Positions 52,822 to 60,909 of a stretch of 64,000 nucleotides of DNA are shown piece after piece (the stretch's first letter is position 1; the number at the start of each line of letters is the position of its first letter). Both the position numbers and the translations under genes were made by a program. The notes beneath the pieces are model-generated. The model was not told where the DNA came from. It searched no databases and saw only the letters and a program-made list of their open reading frames with translations. The stretch comes from an uncultured Kordia sp. (GTDB taxonomy: Bacteria > Bacteroidota > Bacteroidia > Flavobacteriales > Flavobacteriaceae): NCBI RefSeq assembly GCF_947496985.1, contig NZ_CANMEZ010000008.1, forward strand, positions 124,001-188,000, in the 5' to 3' direction.

Positions 52822-52865
52822 CATTGAGCGTATCAAGGGTTTTATATTCAGTTTGTCGAAGCAAT
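52822..52865. repeat. Degenerate REP-like intergenic repeat
   Basis: CATTGAGCGTATCAAGG ... GTTTGTCGAAGC is half of the common flavobacterial CATTGAGCGxAGTCGAA-type palindrome, diverged. It lies between the DinB gene and the 52947 gene. Confidence 0.4.
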
Positions 52866-52886
52866 AGAACTAGATAATAGCAGGTT

Positions 52887-52920
52887 TTTGAAAATACTAA
52901 TTTACAATTCCGTATTTTTG
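52887..52920 (+). promoter_or_regulatory. Candidate promoter TTTG-N22-TATTTTTG
   Basis: TTTG (52887-52890) and TATTTTTG (52913-52920) match the Bacteroidota -33/-7 elements with 22-base spacing, 26 bases before the ATG at 52947. It is the best two-part promoter in the window. Confidence 0.6.
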
Positions 52921-52946
52921 GGATATCACATAAAACTTTTATAACA

Positions 52947-53441
52947 ATGAAAAAATTATTGATCGCACTTTGTTTTCTATGCTTAGGATTTACGGCGCAA
53001 GCGCAAGAGCAAACACAAGAAACAGAAGCTGAGAAACAAGCGAGAGCCATGGAGTTAATGGCTATTAAAATAGATATGGAAATTGATTCTACAATTTTCA
53101 CACAAGCAACTCCAAACATGTATGTATCTGAAACTCCAAAAGCTGTAATTATGGCAATGGTTCTTCCTGAAACATATGAAAATGGTAAAGCTAAACTAAC
53201 AAGCAAATTACCCGCAACTTTTAAAGTAACTCAAAGAAAAGAAAAAACAATTAACGGTGTAAATGTAATGCATATAGAAGGTAGCAGCGAAGCACAAGGC
53301 GTAACCGTGAATAGTACTGTATATTTCTTAAAACGTGATGCTGAAACTTGTATTATGTTTATGGGAATGTTAGAAGAAGGTGCTGATCAAAAATATGTAG
53401 ATGCAATCAATACTGCTGGAATTTCTGTTATAAAGAATTAA
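52947..53441 (+). CDS. Small secreted protein of unknown function
   Basis: The protein has 164 residues. The signal peptide (LLIALCFLCLGFTAQA) is followed by a Glu/Gln-rich linker. The rest is beta-rich with IEIDSTIFTQATPNMYVSE-like sequence and the segment GVTVNSTVYFLKRDAETCI. I do not recognise a family. It has a two-part promoter and a perfect terminator, so it is a single-gene unit. It is likely periplasmic. Confidence 0.7.
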   Translation: MKKLLIALCFLCLGFTAQAQEQTQETEAEKQARAMELMAIKIDMEIDSTIFTQATPNMYVSETPKAVIMAMVLPETYENGKAKLTSKLPATFKVTQRKEKTINGVNVMHIEGSSEAQGVTVNSTVYFLKRDAETCIMFMGMLEEGADQKYVDAINTAGISVIKN

Positions 53442-53465
53442 TTATTCACTTGTATATATAAAATG

Positions 53466-53492
53466 AAAAATCCAGCAAATTGCTGGATTTTT
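53466..53492. terminator. Terminator after the 52947 gene
   Basis: AAAAATCCAGCA and TGCTGGATTTTT are perfect 12-bp arms around AAT. It is bidirectional and also serves the convergent DUF5606 gene. Confidence 0.92.
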
Positions 53493-53517
53493 TTATGACT
53501 AAACTTGTTCGTGTATA

Positions 53518-53931
53518 CTATTCTTCTTCGTTAGAAGCTTCTGCAGTAAAATCGATCATCCCTTTAGAATGCAATAAATTATACCACTGAATTACCTTTT
53601 TTATATCGCTTGGATATACTCTATCTTGATCGTAATCAGGTAATACTTCTTCAAAGTATGTTGCCAATACTGTTTTTGATTCTTTATGGTTTATAGAAGT
53701 TGCTGCGCCATTTTCTTTGACTTTCACTTTTTCTAATACTTCTGCTAAAGGAACCTCTTCTGTATTTGTATAGATTGCAATTTCAGATAATAAGCTTACA
53801 TTGTGACGTAAGCTTACAGAAATTTTCTTTCCATCAGATAATGATTCTGCAACAAAACCATTACGGGTTTGTGTTTTTAATTCATAAAGTCCTGGTTTCC
53901 CAGAGATAGCTAATATTTTTTCTAGACTCAT
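53518..53931 (-). CDS. DUF5606 family protein
   Basis: The protein has 137 residues with no signal peptide. It opens SLEKILAISGKPGLYELKTQ, typical of the DUF5606 family, with an N-terminal small-barrel-like part (SLSDGKKISVSL) and a helical tail ending in an acidic NEEE. It is confined to Bacteroidota and has no known role; in related genomes it lies close to def, as here. It is a single gene upstream of the terminator at 53466. Confidence 0.88.
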   Translation of the reverse strand: MSLEKILAISGKPGLYELKTQTRNGFVAESLSDGKKISVSLRHNVSLLSEIAIYTNTEEVPLAEVLEKVKVKENGAATSINHKESKTVLATYFEEVLPDYDQDRVYPSDIKKVIQWYNLLHSKGMIDFTAEASNEEE

Positions 53932-54011
53932 ACTATATTTTTTCTAACAATAGGATCGCAAATATACAGATTGTAGATATTGCATCACCTTTTTTAACGT
54001 TTATTTTAGTG

Positions 54012-54152
54012 AAACTCAATTTTTATAAACTTTTTAAAGCTACATAAAAATTGCTAGTTGTACTAACTCCGTTTTAGAACGGAGTCTGTCGTTTCATATA
54101 TTTTATTTTCTCAAAACTTAACTTTTACAAACTTTTTAAAGCGACGTAAAAA
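54012..54152. repeat. Two 39-base direct repeats flanking a perfect hairpin
   Basis: Copies at 54012-54050 and 54114-54152 match at 34 of 39 bases (both contain AAACTTTTTAAAGC). Between them ACTCCGTT-TTAG-AACGGAGT (54066-54085) is a perfect hairpin without a T tract. The structure lies in the def/DUF5606 spacer. Confidence 0.7.
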
Positions 54153-54169
54153 GTTATTTCAAAATTTAA

Positions 54170-54760
54170 TTATCGTATTTTTTTGGCATCTGGAAAACGC
54201 ATTTTGTAATCTACTTTAATACGTCCGCGTGAAATATTTGCCAATCTTCCTTTTAATAAACGGCGTTTTAATCCAGATAGTTTATCTGTAAATAAAATTC
54301 CTTCAATATGATCATATTCATGCTGAATAACCCTTGCAGCCAAACCGTCATATTCTTCTACATGTTTTTCAAAGTTTTCATCCATGTATTCAATTTTGAT
54401 ACTTTCCGGACGGAAAACATCTTCGCGAATATCTGGAATACTCAAACAACCTTCATTAAAAACCCAAGGTTCACCATCGCGCTCTACAATTTTTGCGTTG
54501 ATAAACACTTTTTTCATGCCTTCAAGTTGTTTTCTTTGAACTTCATCAAGTTCTTCATCTTCAGCAAATCCAGTAGCATCTACCATAAATAAGCGAATTG
54601 GCAATCCTATTTGCGGAGCTGCCAAACCAACACCATAAGCGTTGTACATTGTTTCAAACATATTTTCAAGTAGCGTATCTAAATTTGGATATTCTGGTGT
54701 AATATCTGTAGCTACTTTTCGTAAAACTGGATCGCCAAAAGCGACAATTGGTAATATCAT
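54170..54760 (-). CDS. def: Peptide deformylase
   Basis: The protein has 196 residues from the ATG at 54760. The track begins 15 codons earlier, within the ruvX end. All three active-site motifs are present: GVGLAAPQIG, EGCLSIPDIRED and the metal-binding HEYDHIEGILF. It removes the formyl group from nascent proteins using a bound metal. The ATG lies seven bases from the ruvX stop, so the two form an operon. Confidence 0.96.
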   Translation of the reverse strand: MILPIVAFGDPVLRKVATDITPEYPNLDTLLENMFETMYNAYGVGLAAPQIGLPIRLFMVDATGFAEDEELDEVQRKQLEGMKKVFINAKIVERDGEPWVFNEGCLSIPDIREDVFRPESIKIEYMDENFEKHVEEYDGLAARVIQHEYDHIEGILFTDKLSGLKRRLLKGRLANISRGRIKVDYKMRFPDAKKIR

Positions 54761-54767
54761 ATTCGTA

Positions 54768-55175
54768 TTATTTGTATAGATAAGATTGCAAAATGATTGT
54801 TGCACTTATTTCATCTATTAAACTTTTATTTTGACGTTGTTTTTTTTTCAATCCGCTATCAATCATGGTTTTAAACGCCATTTTTGATGTAAAACGCTCG
54901 TCAACACGTTTTATAGGAATTGCTGGAACTGCTTTGGCTAACAAACGAATAAACTCTTTAATTAAAACTTCGCTTTCGGAAGCTTCGTAATTCATTTGTT
55001 TCGGTTCTCCAACCAAGAACAATTCTACATTTTCTTTGGCTACATATTCTTTTAAAAAATTGATTAAATCATGCGTGCGAACTGTCGTTAAACCAGAAGC
55101 TATTAATTGCATCTCGTCAGTAACGGCAATACCTGTTCGTTTCTTTCCATAATCAATTGCTAAAATGCGAGCCAT
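54768..55175 (-). CDS. ruvX: YqgF/RuvX-family Holliday junction resolvase
   Basis: The protein has 135 residues from the ATG at 55175. The RNase H-like fold shows ILAIDYGKKRTGIAVTDE with the catalytic Asp, then LFLVGEPKQMN, VPAIPIKRVDERFTS with the second acidic site, and a C-terminal SLIDEISATIILQSYL with the final Asp/Glu. Members process pre-16S rRNA 5' ends and can resolve Holliday junctions. Size is normal. It is co-transcribed with def. Confidence 0.94.
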   Translation of the reverse strand: MARILAIDYGKKRTGIAVTDEMQLIASGLTTVRTHDLINFLKEYVAKENVELFLVGEPKQMNYEASESEVLIKEFIRLLAKAVPAIPIKRVDERFTSKMAFKTMIDSGLKKKQRQNKSLIDEISATIILQSYLYK

Positions 55176-55322
55176 ATAAAATTTTGGCAAAAATAAGCTT
55201 TATATTTCAATGTGTATAAAAATTGAGAAAATATTAATGTAATGACAGGAATTGTTATGCTACTTTTATTATATATCTTTAAACGAAATACAATAATTAC
55301 AATTTATACATAAGATAAAAAA

Positions 55323-55574
55323 ATGCTTGGTATTCCTAAATACAACCCTAAATATTTCTCTGACGCTATTTCTTTTTTGAAAAAAAATAAAGACTTTTTA
55401 CTACAAGCATTAGATAAAAAAATCAATAGTTATTATCTGCAATGGAATACAGAATTTGACTTTCATGACACAAATGAATGCCTTAGCTTAGCTAATGGTC
55501 TTGATTGCAATGTTATGAATCTTAAACGAACTGAGGAAAATAAAATTTACAGACGTATACAAGTTAAACATTAA
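55323..55574 (+). CDS. Small hypothetical protein upstream of an acyltransferase
   Basis: The protein has 83 residues, basic, no signal peptide, predicted alpha/beta (YFSDAISFLKKNKDFLLQAL, then YYLQWNTEFDFHDTNECLSL). I do not recognise it. It ends four bases before the acyltransferase start, so the two are co-transcribed. Translational coupling would explain why the acyltransferase uses a TTG codon. Confidence 0.55.
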   Translation: MLGIPKYNPKYFSDAISFLKKNKDFLLQALDKKINSYYLQWNTEFDFHDTNECLSLANGLDCNVMNLKRTEENKIYRRIQVKH

Positions 55575-55578
55575 GTCA

Positions 55579-56745
55579 TTGAAAAAAACCGCCCGCATAC
55601 ATTCCCTCGATTCTTTACGCGCTATTATGATGATACTTGGCTTAGTACTACATTCTGCGCTAACGTATAATGTAACAAATCATGGAAATGTTTGGAACAT
55701 AAAAGATCCTGAATCTACACATATTGCTACGGACTTTTTGGTATTATTGATTCATTCATTTCGAATGCCAATCTTCTTTCTAATTGCAGGTTTTTTTGGT
55801 GCGATGCTTTTTTATGAGCGAACACCTCTAAAAATGATTAAAAATAGAGTGCAAAGAATTGTATTTCCATTTATTGTGTTTTTATGTCTCTTGGCGCCTA
55901 TTTTATCATTTTCTTTTAATTATTCTAACTTTATACTGAGTGAAACACCAAACGCTTTTGCAAAAGCACTTGCACCTTTTTCTCAATTCTATTTTTACAT
56001 TCCAAAAATCACTTCGCATTTGTGGTTTTTATATTATTTAATTTATTTAACGGGATTTACAGTTATCATTGCACTTGTGTTAAAAAAGTTTCCTAAAGTC
56101 ACCTCAACAATCAAAAAGCTGTTTAACTGGGTTTTTCAAAGACCACTTATAAGAGTACTGTTTTTTGCAGGAATAACATTTGTGATACTTTCTATATTAA
56201 AGACACCAATGATTGCTTCCTCGGTTTCTTTACTTCCAGAAACAAATACGTTTGTCTATTTTGTATTTTTCTATGTAGCGGGTTGGATTTTGTATACCGT
56301 AAAACTACAGTTACCAACATTAATGCAACACGATTGGTTTTGTACTATTTTTGGTTTTCTTTTAGTGATAATTCAAGGATTTATTATTCAGTTTTCAAAT
56401 CTTGGTTTGACGCCAACTAGCAATTCTCCGTTATTAATTACTTTTAGTGCTTTGACTGTTTGGTTTCTTATTTTCGGAATTACAGGACTTTTTATTCGCT
56501 ATGGAAGTCAGTACTCAAAACGAATGCGTTACATTTCAGACGCTTCCTATTGGGTGTATTTAATTCATTTACCATTGACTGCTTTGTTTCCAATTATAGT
56601 TTGGAAATTACCGATTGGCACATTTTTAAAGTTTACACTTGTCGTTTTATTAACCACTATAGTTTGTTTTATTACCTATCATTATTGCGTTCGAAATACA
56701 TTTATTGGTCAATTTTTGAACGGAAGAAAATACCCTAGAAAATAA
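55579..56745 (+). CDS. Acyltransferase-3 family membrane protein (TTG start)
   Basis: The protein has 388 residues with about ten hydrophobic segments. The N-terminal RIHSLDSLRAIMMILGLVLHS holds the family Arg and the H-x-x motif, and further on there is RMPIFFLIAGFFGAMLF. It belongs to the acyltransferase-3 (OafA/OpgC) family, which O-acylates sugars of surface glycans or glucans. The nearest ATG is at codon 16 inside the conserved motif, so the TTG at 55579 is the likely start. The donor and acceptor are unknown. Confidence 0.88.
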   Translation: MKKTARIHSLDSLRAIMMILGLVLHSALTYNVTNHGNVWNIKDPESTHIATDFLVLLIHSFRMPIFFLIAGFFGAMLFYERTPLKMIKNRVQRIVFPFIVFLCLLAPILSFSFNYSNFILSETPNAFAKALAPFSQFYFYIPKITSHLWFLYYLIYLTGFTVIIALVLKKFPKVTSTIKKLFNWVFQRPLIRVLFFAGITFVILSILKTPMIASSVSLLPETNTFVYFVFFYVAGWILYTVKLQLPTLMQHDWFCTIFGFLLVIIQGFIIQFSNLGLTPTSNSPLLITFSALTVWFLIFGITGLFIRYGSQYSKRMRYISDASYWVYLIHLPLTALFPIIVWKLPIGTFLKFTLVVLLTTIVCFITYHYCVRNTFIGQFLNGRKYPRK

Positions 56746-56825
56746 TTAAGAAATATAGTTTTCTATTCAATTTATAGAATTCTGTTAGATGTGTAAATTT
56801 TCATAAATAATCCATTAGAAGATTT

Positions 56826-56833
56826 TATATTTG
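56826..56833 (+). promoter_or_regulatory. Candidate -7 box (TATATTTG) upstream of the dapD leader
   Basis: TATATTTG matches TAnnTTTG and lies 129 bases upstream of the dapD ATG, so a transcript from here would carry the structured leader. No -33 TTTG was seen. Confidence 0.45.
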
Positions 56834-56855
56834 TACTTATAAATTTGCTTAGTAC

Positions 56856-56938
56856 GTGTGTGAAGGATAGCAGCGGCATCCTCCCTATTTTCTAGGGAGA
56901 TATAGCGAATAGCCTGACCGACATTTGGAGGGCACACC
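56856..56938 (+). ncRNA. Structured RNA leader ahead of dapD, family not assigned
   Basis: The outer GTGTG (56856-56860) can pair with CACAC (56933-56937). Inside are AGGAT/ATCCT around AGCAGCGGC, then CTCCCTA-TTTTC-TAGGGAG as a perfect hairpin, and a third pairing of GCC (56912-56914) with GGC (56931-56933). The segment is GC-rich against AT-rich flanks and ends 16 bases before the ATG. It is not a lysine riboswitch in any way I can recognise. It could be a cis-regulator or a small RNA. Confidence 0.5.
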
Positions 56939-56954
56939 AAAAAAAATATAAAAC

Positions 56955-57770
56955 ATGATTGCACTAAAAGAAACGATTGAAAATGCTTGGGATAACCGAG
57001 AATTATTGAAAAATGAAGACACACAAGCTGTCATTCGAAAAGTAATTGACTTACTTGATATTGGAGAATTGCGCGTTGCCGAACCAACTACAGACGGTTG
57101 GCAAGTAAATGAATGGGTAAAGAAAGCGGTGGTTTTATATTTCCCAATTCAGAAAATGGAAACGTTGGAAGCTGGAATTTTTGAGTTTCATGATAAAATT
57201 CCATTAAAACGCGGATATGCTGAAAAAGGAATTAGAGTTGTACCACATGCTATTGCGCGTCATGGAGCATATGTTTCTAAAGGTGTAATTATGATGCCGA
57301 GTTATGTAAATATTGGTGCATATGTAGATGAAGGAACCATGGTTGATACTTGGGCAACAGTTGGAAGTTGTGCACAAATTGGTAAAAATGTACATTTATC
57401 TGGTGGTGTTGGAATTGGTGGAGTTTTAGAACCATTACAAGCTGCGCCAGTGATTATTGAAGATAATGCTTTTATAGGATCAAGATGTATTGTAGTGGAA
57501 GGCGTTAGAGTTGAAGAAGAAGCCGTTTTAGGTGCAAATGTGGTTTTGACAGCTTCTACTAAAATTATTGATATTACGGGTGACGAACCAATAGAAATGA
57601 AAGGACGAGTTCCTGCACGTTGCGTTGTGATTCCTGGAAGTTACACGAAAAAGTTTCCTGCTGGAGAATATCAAGTTCCGTGTGCTTTAATAATTGGAAA
57701 ACGTAAAGAAAGTACTAACAAAAAAACTTCACTGAATGATGCGTTACGTGAACATGATGTAGCGGTTTAG
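56955..57770 (+). CDS. dapD: 2,3,4,5-tetrahydropyridine-2,6-dicarboxylate N-succinyltransferase
   Basis: The protein has 271 residues, the normal DapD length. The N-terminal helical domain (ALKETIENAWDNRELL, then LDIGELRVAEPTTDGWQVNEW) is followed by the left-handed beta-helix of hexapeptide repeats: MMPSYVNIGAYVDEGTMVDT, VGSCAQIGKNVHLSGGVGIG, NAFIGSRCIVVEGV. It transfers succinate from succinyl-CoA in the diaminopimelate/lysine pathway. It is preceded by the RNA leader at 56856-56938. dapB is elsewhere (34 kb). Confidence 0.96.
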   Translation: MIALKETIENAWDNRELLKNEDTQAVIRKVIDLLDIGELRVAEPTTDGWQVNEWVKKAVVLYFPIQKMETLEAGIFEFHDKIPLKRGYAEKGIRVVPHAIARHGAYVSKGVIMMPSYVNIGAYVDEGTMVDTWATVGSCAQIGKNVHLSGGVGIGGVLEPLQAAPVIIEDNAFIGSRCIVVEGVRVEEEAVLGANVVLTASTKIIDITGDEPIEMKGRVPARCVVIPGSYTKKFPAGEYQVPCALIIGKRKESTNKKTSLNDALREHDVAV

Positions 57771-57802
57771 TCTAGACTTCTTAGATTTTTAGACTGCATC
57801 AA

Positions 57803-57885
57803 CGTCATTGCGAAAGTTTTGAAAAAACTTATGGCAATCTGTTTTATTAAATAGACAGATTACTTCGCTTTTGCTCGTAATGACG
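57803..57885. repeat. REP-like long palindrome
   Basis: CGTCATTGCGAAAG is inverted at CTCGTAATGACG, with an inner GGCAATCTGT ... ACAGATTACTT hairpin. A relative is at 60726-60831. This resembles the CGTCATTGCGAGG-type palindromes dispersed in many flavobacteria. Confidence 0.7.
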
Positions 57886-57913
57886 ACTAAATAAGCGCTA
57901 ATAAAATATGATT

Positions 57914-57940
57914 GCGGACTGAAATTTCAGTTCGCTTTTT
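57914..57940. terminator. Terminator in the dapD downstream region
   Basis: GCGGACTGAAA and TTTCAGTTCGC are 11-bp arms (one G-T pair) followed by a run of T. About 15 bases beyond it lies another palindromic fragment, CTGCCTGCGCAG. Confidence 0.8.
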
Positions 57941-57993
57941 TTATTTATTATAGATTCCTGCCTGCGCAGAAATGACAATACTGAATACTGATA

Positions 57994-58755
57994 TTACTTC
58001 TTCTTTTTCAGATACTTCTTCTTCAAATATTTTTTACGATTGATTTTTCGCTTGAATCCTTGACTATGTTTAAGAAGTAAATCTTGGACTTCGTGCAATT
58101 CTTTATTTGCCAATTCTGCATAACGTTTACTAATGATATGAATCATTTGTTTGGACAACCAAAGTCGTTTTAGATTTTCCATACGTTGATCAAGATTTAA
58201 TGACTCAAAGCGCATCCGATTTAAATCAATTAAATAAAAATCATAATGATTATCACGTTTCACAATCAATGTATTTCCGGGAGAATGATCTAAGAAATTG
58301 ACATTGTTTTCATGCAATTGAAAGCAAAATTCGGCAAATTGTTCCAGAATGTTTCTTCGATCTTCAAATAATGGATCATGAATCAATGCTCTGAAATCAA
58401 AATCGTACTCAATATGTTTACTGATATAGTAACTTTCTTTCAGTCCTGAAGTAGAATGATTTTCAATGTAAGCAATTGGCGCAGGCGTTCTGATAGCATT
58501 TACAGCTAATCGCTCCGCATATTCATACGATCGTTTTGCTTTGGAAGCTCTAATAAATTTATATACAAATCCATTGAACGTTTTTGGAACTCGAAACGAT
58601 TTAATATTTATCGTTTCTCCATCTAAATCAAAGGATTTAATAACGTTTCGCTCACCTTTAGTTACATATTCTCCTTCGGCATCAAAAGCATTGATAAAAG
58701 TGAGGATTTTCTCTTTTTTAGCCTCATAATTAGGATGAATGTGTACGACTTGCAT
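57994..58755 (-). CDS. Kdo kinase / InaA-like LPS kinase family protein
   Basis: The protein has 253 residues from the ATG at 58755. The track starts seven codons earlier at a TTG. The protein-kinase-like fold has the catalytic loop NVNFLDHSPGNTLIVK (H-x-D-x-x-x-x-N type) and the metal-binding DFYLIDLNRMRF, plus the C-terminal LKRLWLSK. It resembles Kdo kinase (KdkA) and InaA proteins that phosphorylate lipopolysaccharide core sugars. The substrate is inferred. It is next to, and divergent from, the glycosyltransferase genes. Confidence 0.87.
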   Translation of the reverse strand: MQVVHIHPNYEAKKEKILTFINAFDAEGEYVTKGERNVIKSFDLDGETINIKSFRVPKTFNGFVYKFIRASKAKRSYEYAERLAVNAIRTPAPIAYIENHSTSGLKESYYISKHIEYDFDFRALIHDPLFEDRRNILEQFAEFCFQLHENNVNFLDHSPGNTLIVKRDNHYDFYLIDLNRMRFESLNLDQRMENLKRLWLSKQMIHIISKRYAELANKELHEVQDLLLKHSQGFKRKINRKKYLKKKYLKKKK

Positions 58756-59047
58756 GAATAGACTGTTATTCGCCAAAGATATATGAAATCATGATAAATC
58801 ACATATTTTTTTAATATTGTATGATAAAAGGATCTAGATCAATACGTTTATAGAATACAGTTTTAAAAGATTTGATTTTCTGAAACATCTTTTTCATTCA
58901 TTTATAATCTGGTGCTTATTTTTAACTAAATATTAATGCTTTTTTTAGTTTTTCGCACGAAAAAATCAAATAGATGAAATGAAATTTTAATAACAGCCGA
59001 AAAAATAATACTTTGCATCTATTGCTTAGATTCATATTCATAACTGC

Positions 59048-60112
59048 ATGAAAAAAATATTAATTATACAGAATAAACGCATTGGAGATGTCTTGATTAG
59101 TTCTGTAATTGCCAATAATATTAAAAAACTATATCCTGAAAGTCGTGTTGATTTCATGGCTTACGACTTTACAACAGGTGTCATTGAGCAGAATCCGAAT
59201 ATTGATACTATTATTCCGATTAATGAAAAGGAATTAAAAAAGATTCCTAATCTAATCAAAATGATTCGTAAAGTTCGAAAAGAAAAATATGATATTATTT
59301 TTGATCCGTATTCTAAATTACAAAGTCGTTTGATCTGCTATTTTTCTAAAGCAAGTTATCGTATTGGAAATAAACGAAAGCATAAAAAATTACCACTTCC
59401 CTTCTACTCACATCCGATTAATTTATTAGATGAAAAAACACAAGTTTGTGGAAAAGCAATTGAAGATAGAGTCAATTTAATTACATCTGTTTTTCCATTA
59501 GAGAATCCTGATTACGAACCGAAAATCACGTTACAGGAAGAAGAGAAAGTATATACAAAACTTGACAAGTATCAACATCCTGTTGTGATGTTAGGAATTT
59601 TAGGAAGTACGCCGCAAAAGTCAATGCCATATGAATATATTGCACAAATTGTAGATTATATTACGAGTAACTACAAGGTTCATATCTTATTTAACTATGC
59701 ACCACACCAAAAAGCAGAAGCTGATAAGATTTATGAAATGTGTACTAACAAGGACAGTATCATTTTAGATATTTACGAAGATAGTATTCGTGGTTTTGTT
59801 CGACTGATGTATGCATGTGATGTGATGGTGGCTAATGAAGGTGGTATTGTTCATATTGCAAAAGCACTTAACAAACCAACATTTACTATATTTTCACCGT
59901 ATGTAAATAAAGATCATTGGGCTAGTTTTGAAGATGGAAAACAACACGAATCTATTCATTTATTAGAGGAAAAACCCGATTTATTTGATACTTTTACATT
60001 TGAAGAACGCAAAAAAATTGAGGAGAATCCGCACGATTTATACAAAAAATTAACGCCAGAAATGATTATTCCTAAATTGGAACAGTTTTTAGCTTTACAC
60101 ATAAAAAAATAG
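59048..60112 (+). CDS. Glycosyltransferase family 9 (heptosyltransferase-like)
   Basis: The protein has 354 residues. The N-terminal KKILIIQNKRIGDVLISSVIANNI is the GT9 opening, followed by RVDFMAYDF, and in the C-terminal half HPVVMLGILGSTPQKSMP and ACDVMVANEGGIVHIAKALNKPT. GT9 enzymes transfer heptose to lipid A core. It starts an apparent operon with the methyltransferase, one base downstream. The sugar is unknown because flavobacterial cores differ from enterobacterial ones. Confidence 0.92.
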   Translation: MKKILIIQNKRIGDVLISSVIANNIKKLYPESRVDFMAYDFTTGVIEQNPNIDTIIPINEKELKKIPNLIKMIRKVRKEKYDIIFDPYSKLQSRLICYFSKASYRIGNKRKHKKLPLPFYSHPINLLDEKTQVCGKAIEDRVNLITSVFPLENPDYEPKITLQEEEKVYTKLDKYQHPVVMLGILGSTPQKSMPYEYIAQIVDYITSNYKVHILFNYAPHQKAEADKIYEMCTNKDSIILDIYEDSIRGFVRLMYACDVMVANEGGIVHIAKALNKPTFTIFSPYVNKDHWASFEDGKQHESIHLLEEKPDLFDTFTFEERKKIEENPHDLYKKLTPEMIIPKLEQFLALHIKK

Positions 60113-60113
60113 C

Positions 60114-60683
60114 ATGAATATTATAGATAAATTTCATAATTGGCGCAGAAAATTACGTTGGAATAAACAATACCGCAGCGGTCGTTGGGACAATTTGCGC
60201 AAGCCTATTGAAGCTGATCGCTACAAAACAATTATCAATCATATTACTACACATGCCAAAAAACAACCAAGTATTCTAGATTTAGGTGCTGGCGAAGGAG
60301 TGCTAAACGAATATTTGGATGCTGACTTGTTTAGTTATTTTTTAGGAATGGATTTTTCCGATGTCTCAATTCAAAAAGCTAAAACAAAGAAATTTCCAAA
60401 AGCTGAATTTGTAACGGCAGATATTCACACCTACACACCCAATCAAAAATTTGACATCATTATTTTTAATGAAGCATTTTATTATGTACATGATTCTGAA
60501 AAACAGAACGTATTAGATCGTATGCTAGATCATTTGAATGAGGATGGAGTTTTGATTGTATCTATTTATCGTGAAGGTATCGGTTGTTGGGAATATTTTG
60601 AAAAACTACAGCAACTCGATTTTACTGTTGTAAAAACGGATGAAGAAAAAACCTATTGGAAGATTGGAGCGTATAAATTATAA
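60114..60683 (+). CDS. Class I SAM-dependent methyltransferase
   Basis: The protein has 189 residues. After a basic helix (FHNWRRKLRWNKQYRSG) the Rossmann fold shows the SAM motif ILDLGAGEGVLNEYL, then FLGMDFSDVSIQKA, AEFVTADIHTY, FDIIIFNEAFYYV and LNEDGVLIVSIYREG. The substrate is unknown, with context suggesting a lipopolysaccharide or glycan. It follows the GT9 gene after one base. Confidence 0.9.
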   Translation: MNIIDKFHNWRRKLRWNKQYRSGRWDNLRKPIEADRYKTIINHITTHAKKQPSILDLGAGEGVLNEYLDADLFSYFLGMDFSDVSIQKAKTKKFPKAEFVTADIHTYTPNQKFDIIIFNEAFYYVHDSEKQNVLDRMLDHLNEDGVLIVSIYREGIGCWEYFEKLQQLDFTVVKTDEEKTYWKIGAYKL

Positions 60684-60725
60684 ATGTTGAATGCTAAATT
60701 TTAAATGTAAAAGTATTCTCCTGAA

Positions 60726-60831
60726 ACGTCATTACGAGGAAGCATGACGAAGTAATCTTTTTGTATCGTTTATACTTTTTCTTTAAAAGACACAGATTGC
60801 CACAAATTTTCAAAAATTCTCGCAAAGACGT
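60726..60831. repeat. REP-like palindrome, second copy
   Basis: CGTCATTACGAGGAAGC and AGTAATCT are inverted at AGATTGC and CTCGCAAAGACG. It is degenerate and related to 57803-57885. It occupies the methyltransferase/GT2 convergent spacer. Confidence 0.6.
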
Positions 60832-60909
60832 ATCTAAAAAATCCTAAAAGAATTAAGCAAGTCTAACAATCTAAGAGTGAAGCAACCAAAACTTACTACT
60901 CAGTTCTAA

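Noticed and set aside
56821-56940. Lysine riboswitch or tRNA upstream of dapD
   Set aside because: The sequence has base pairing but none of the lysine riboswitch core or T-loop/anticodon features I would expect.
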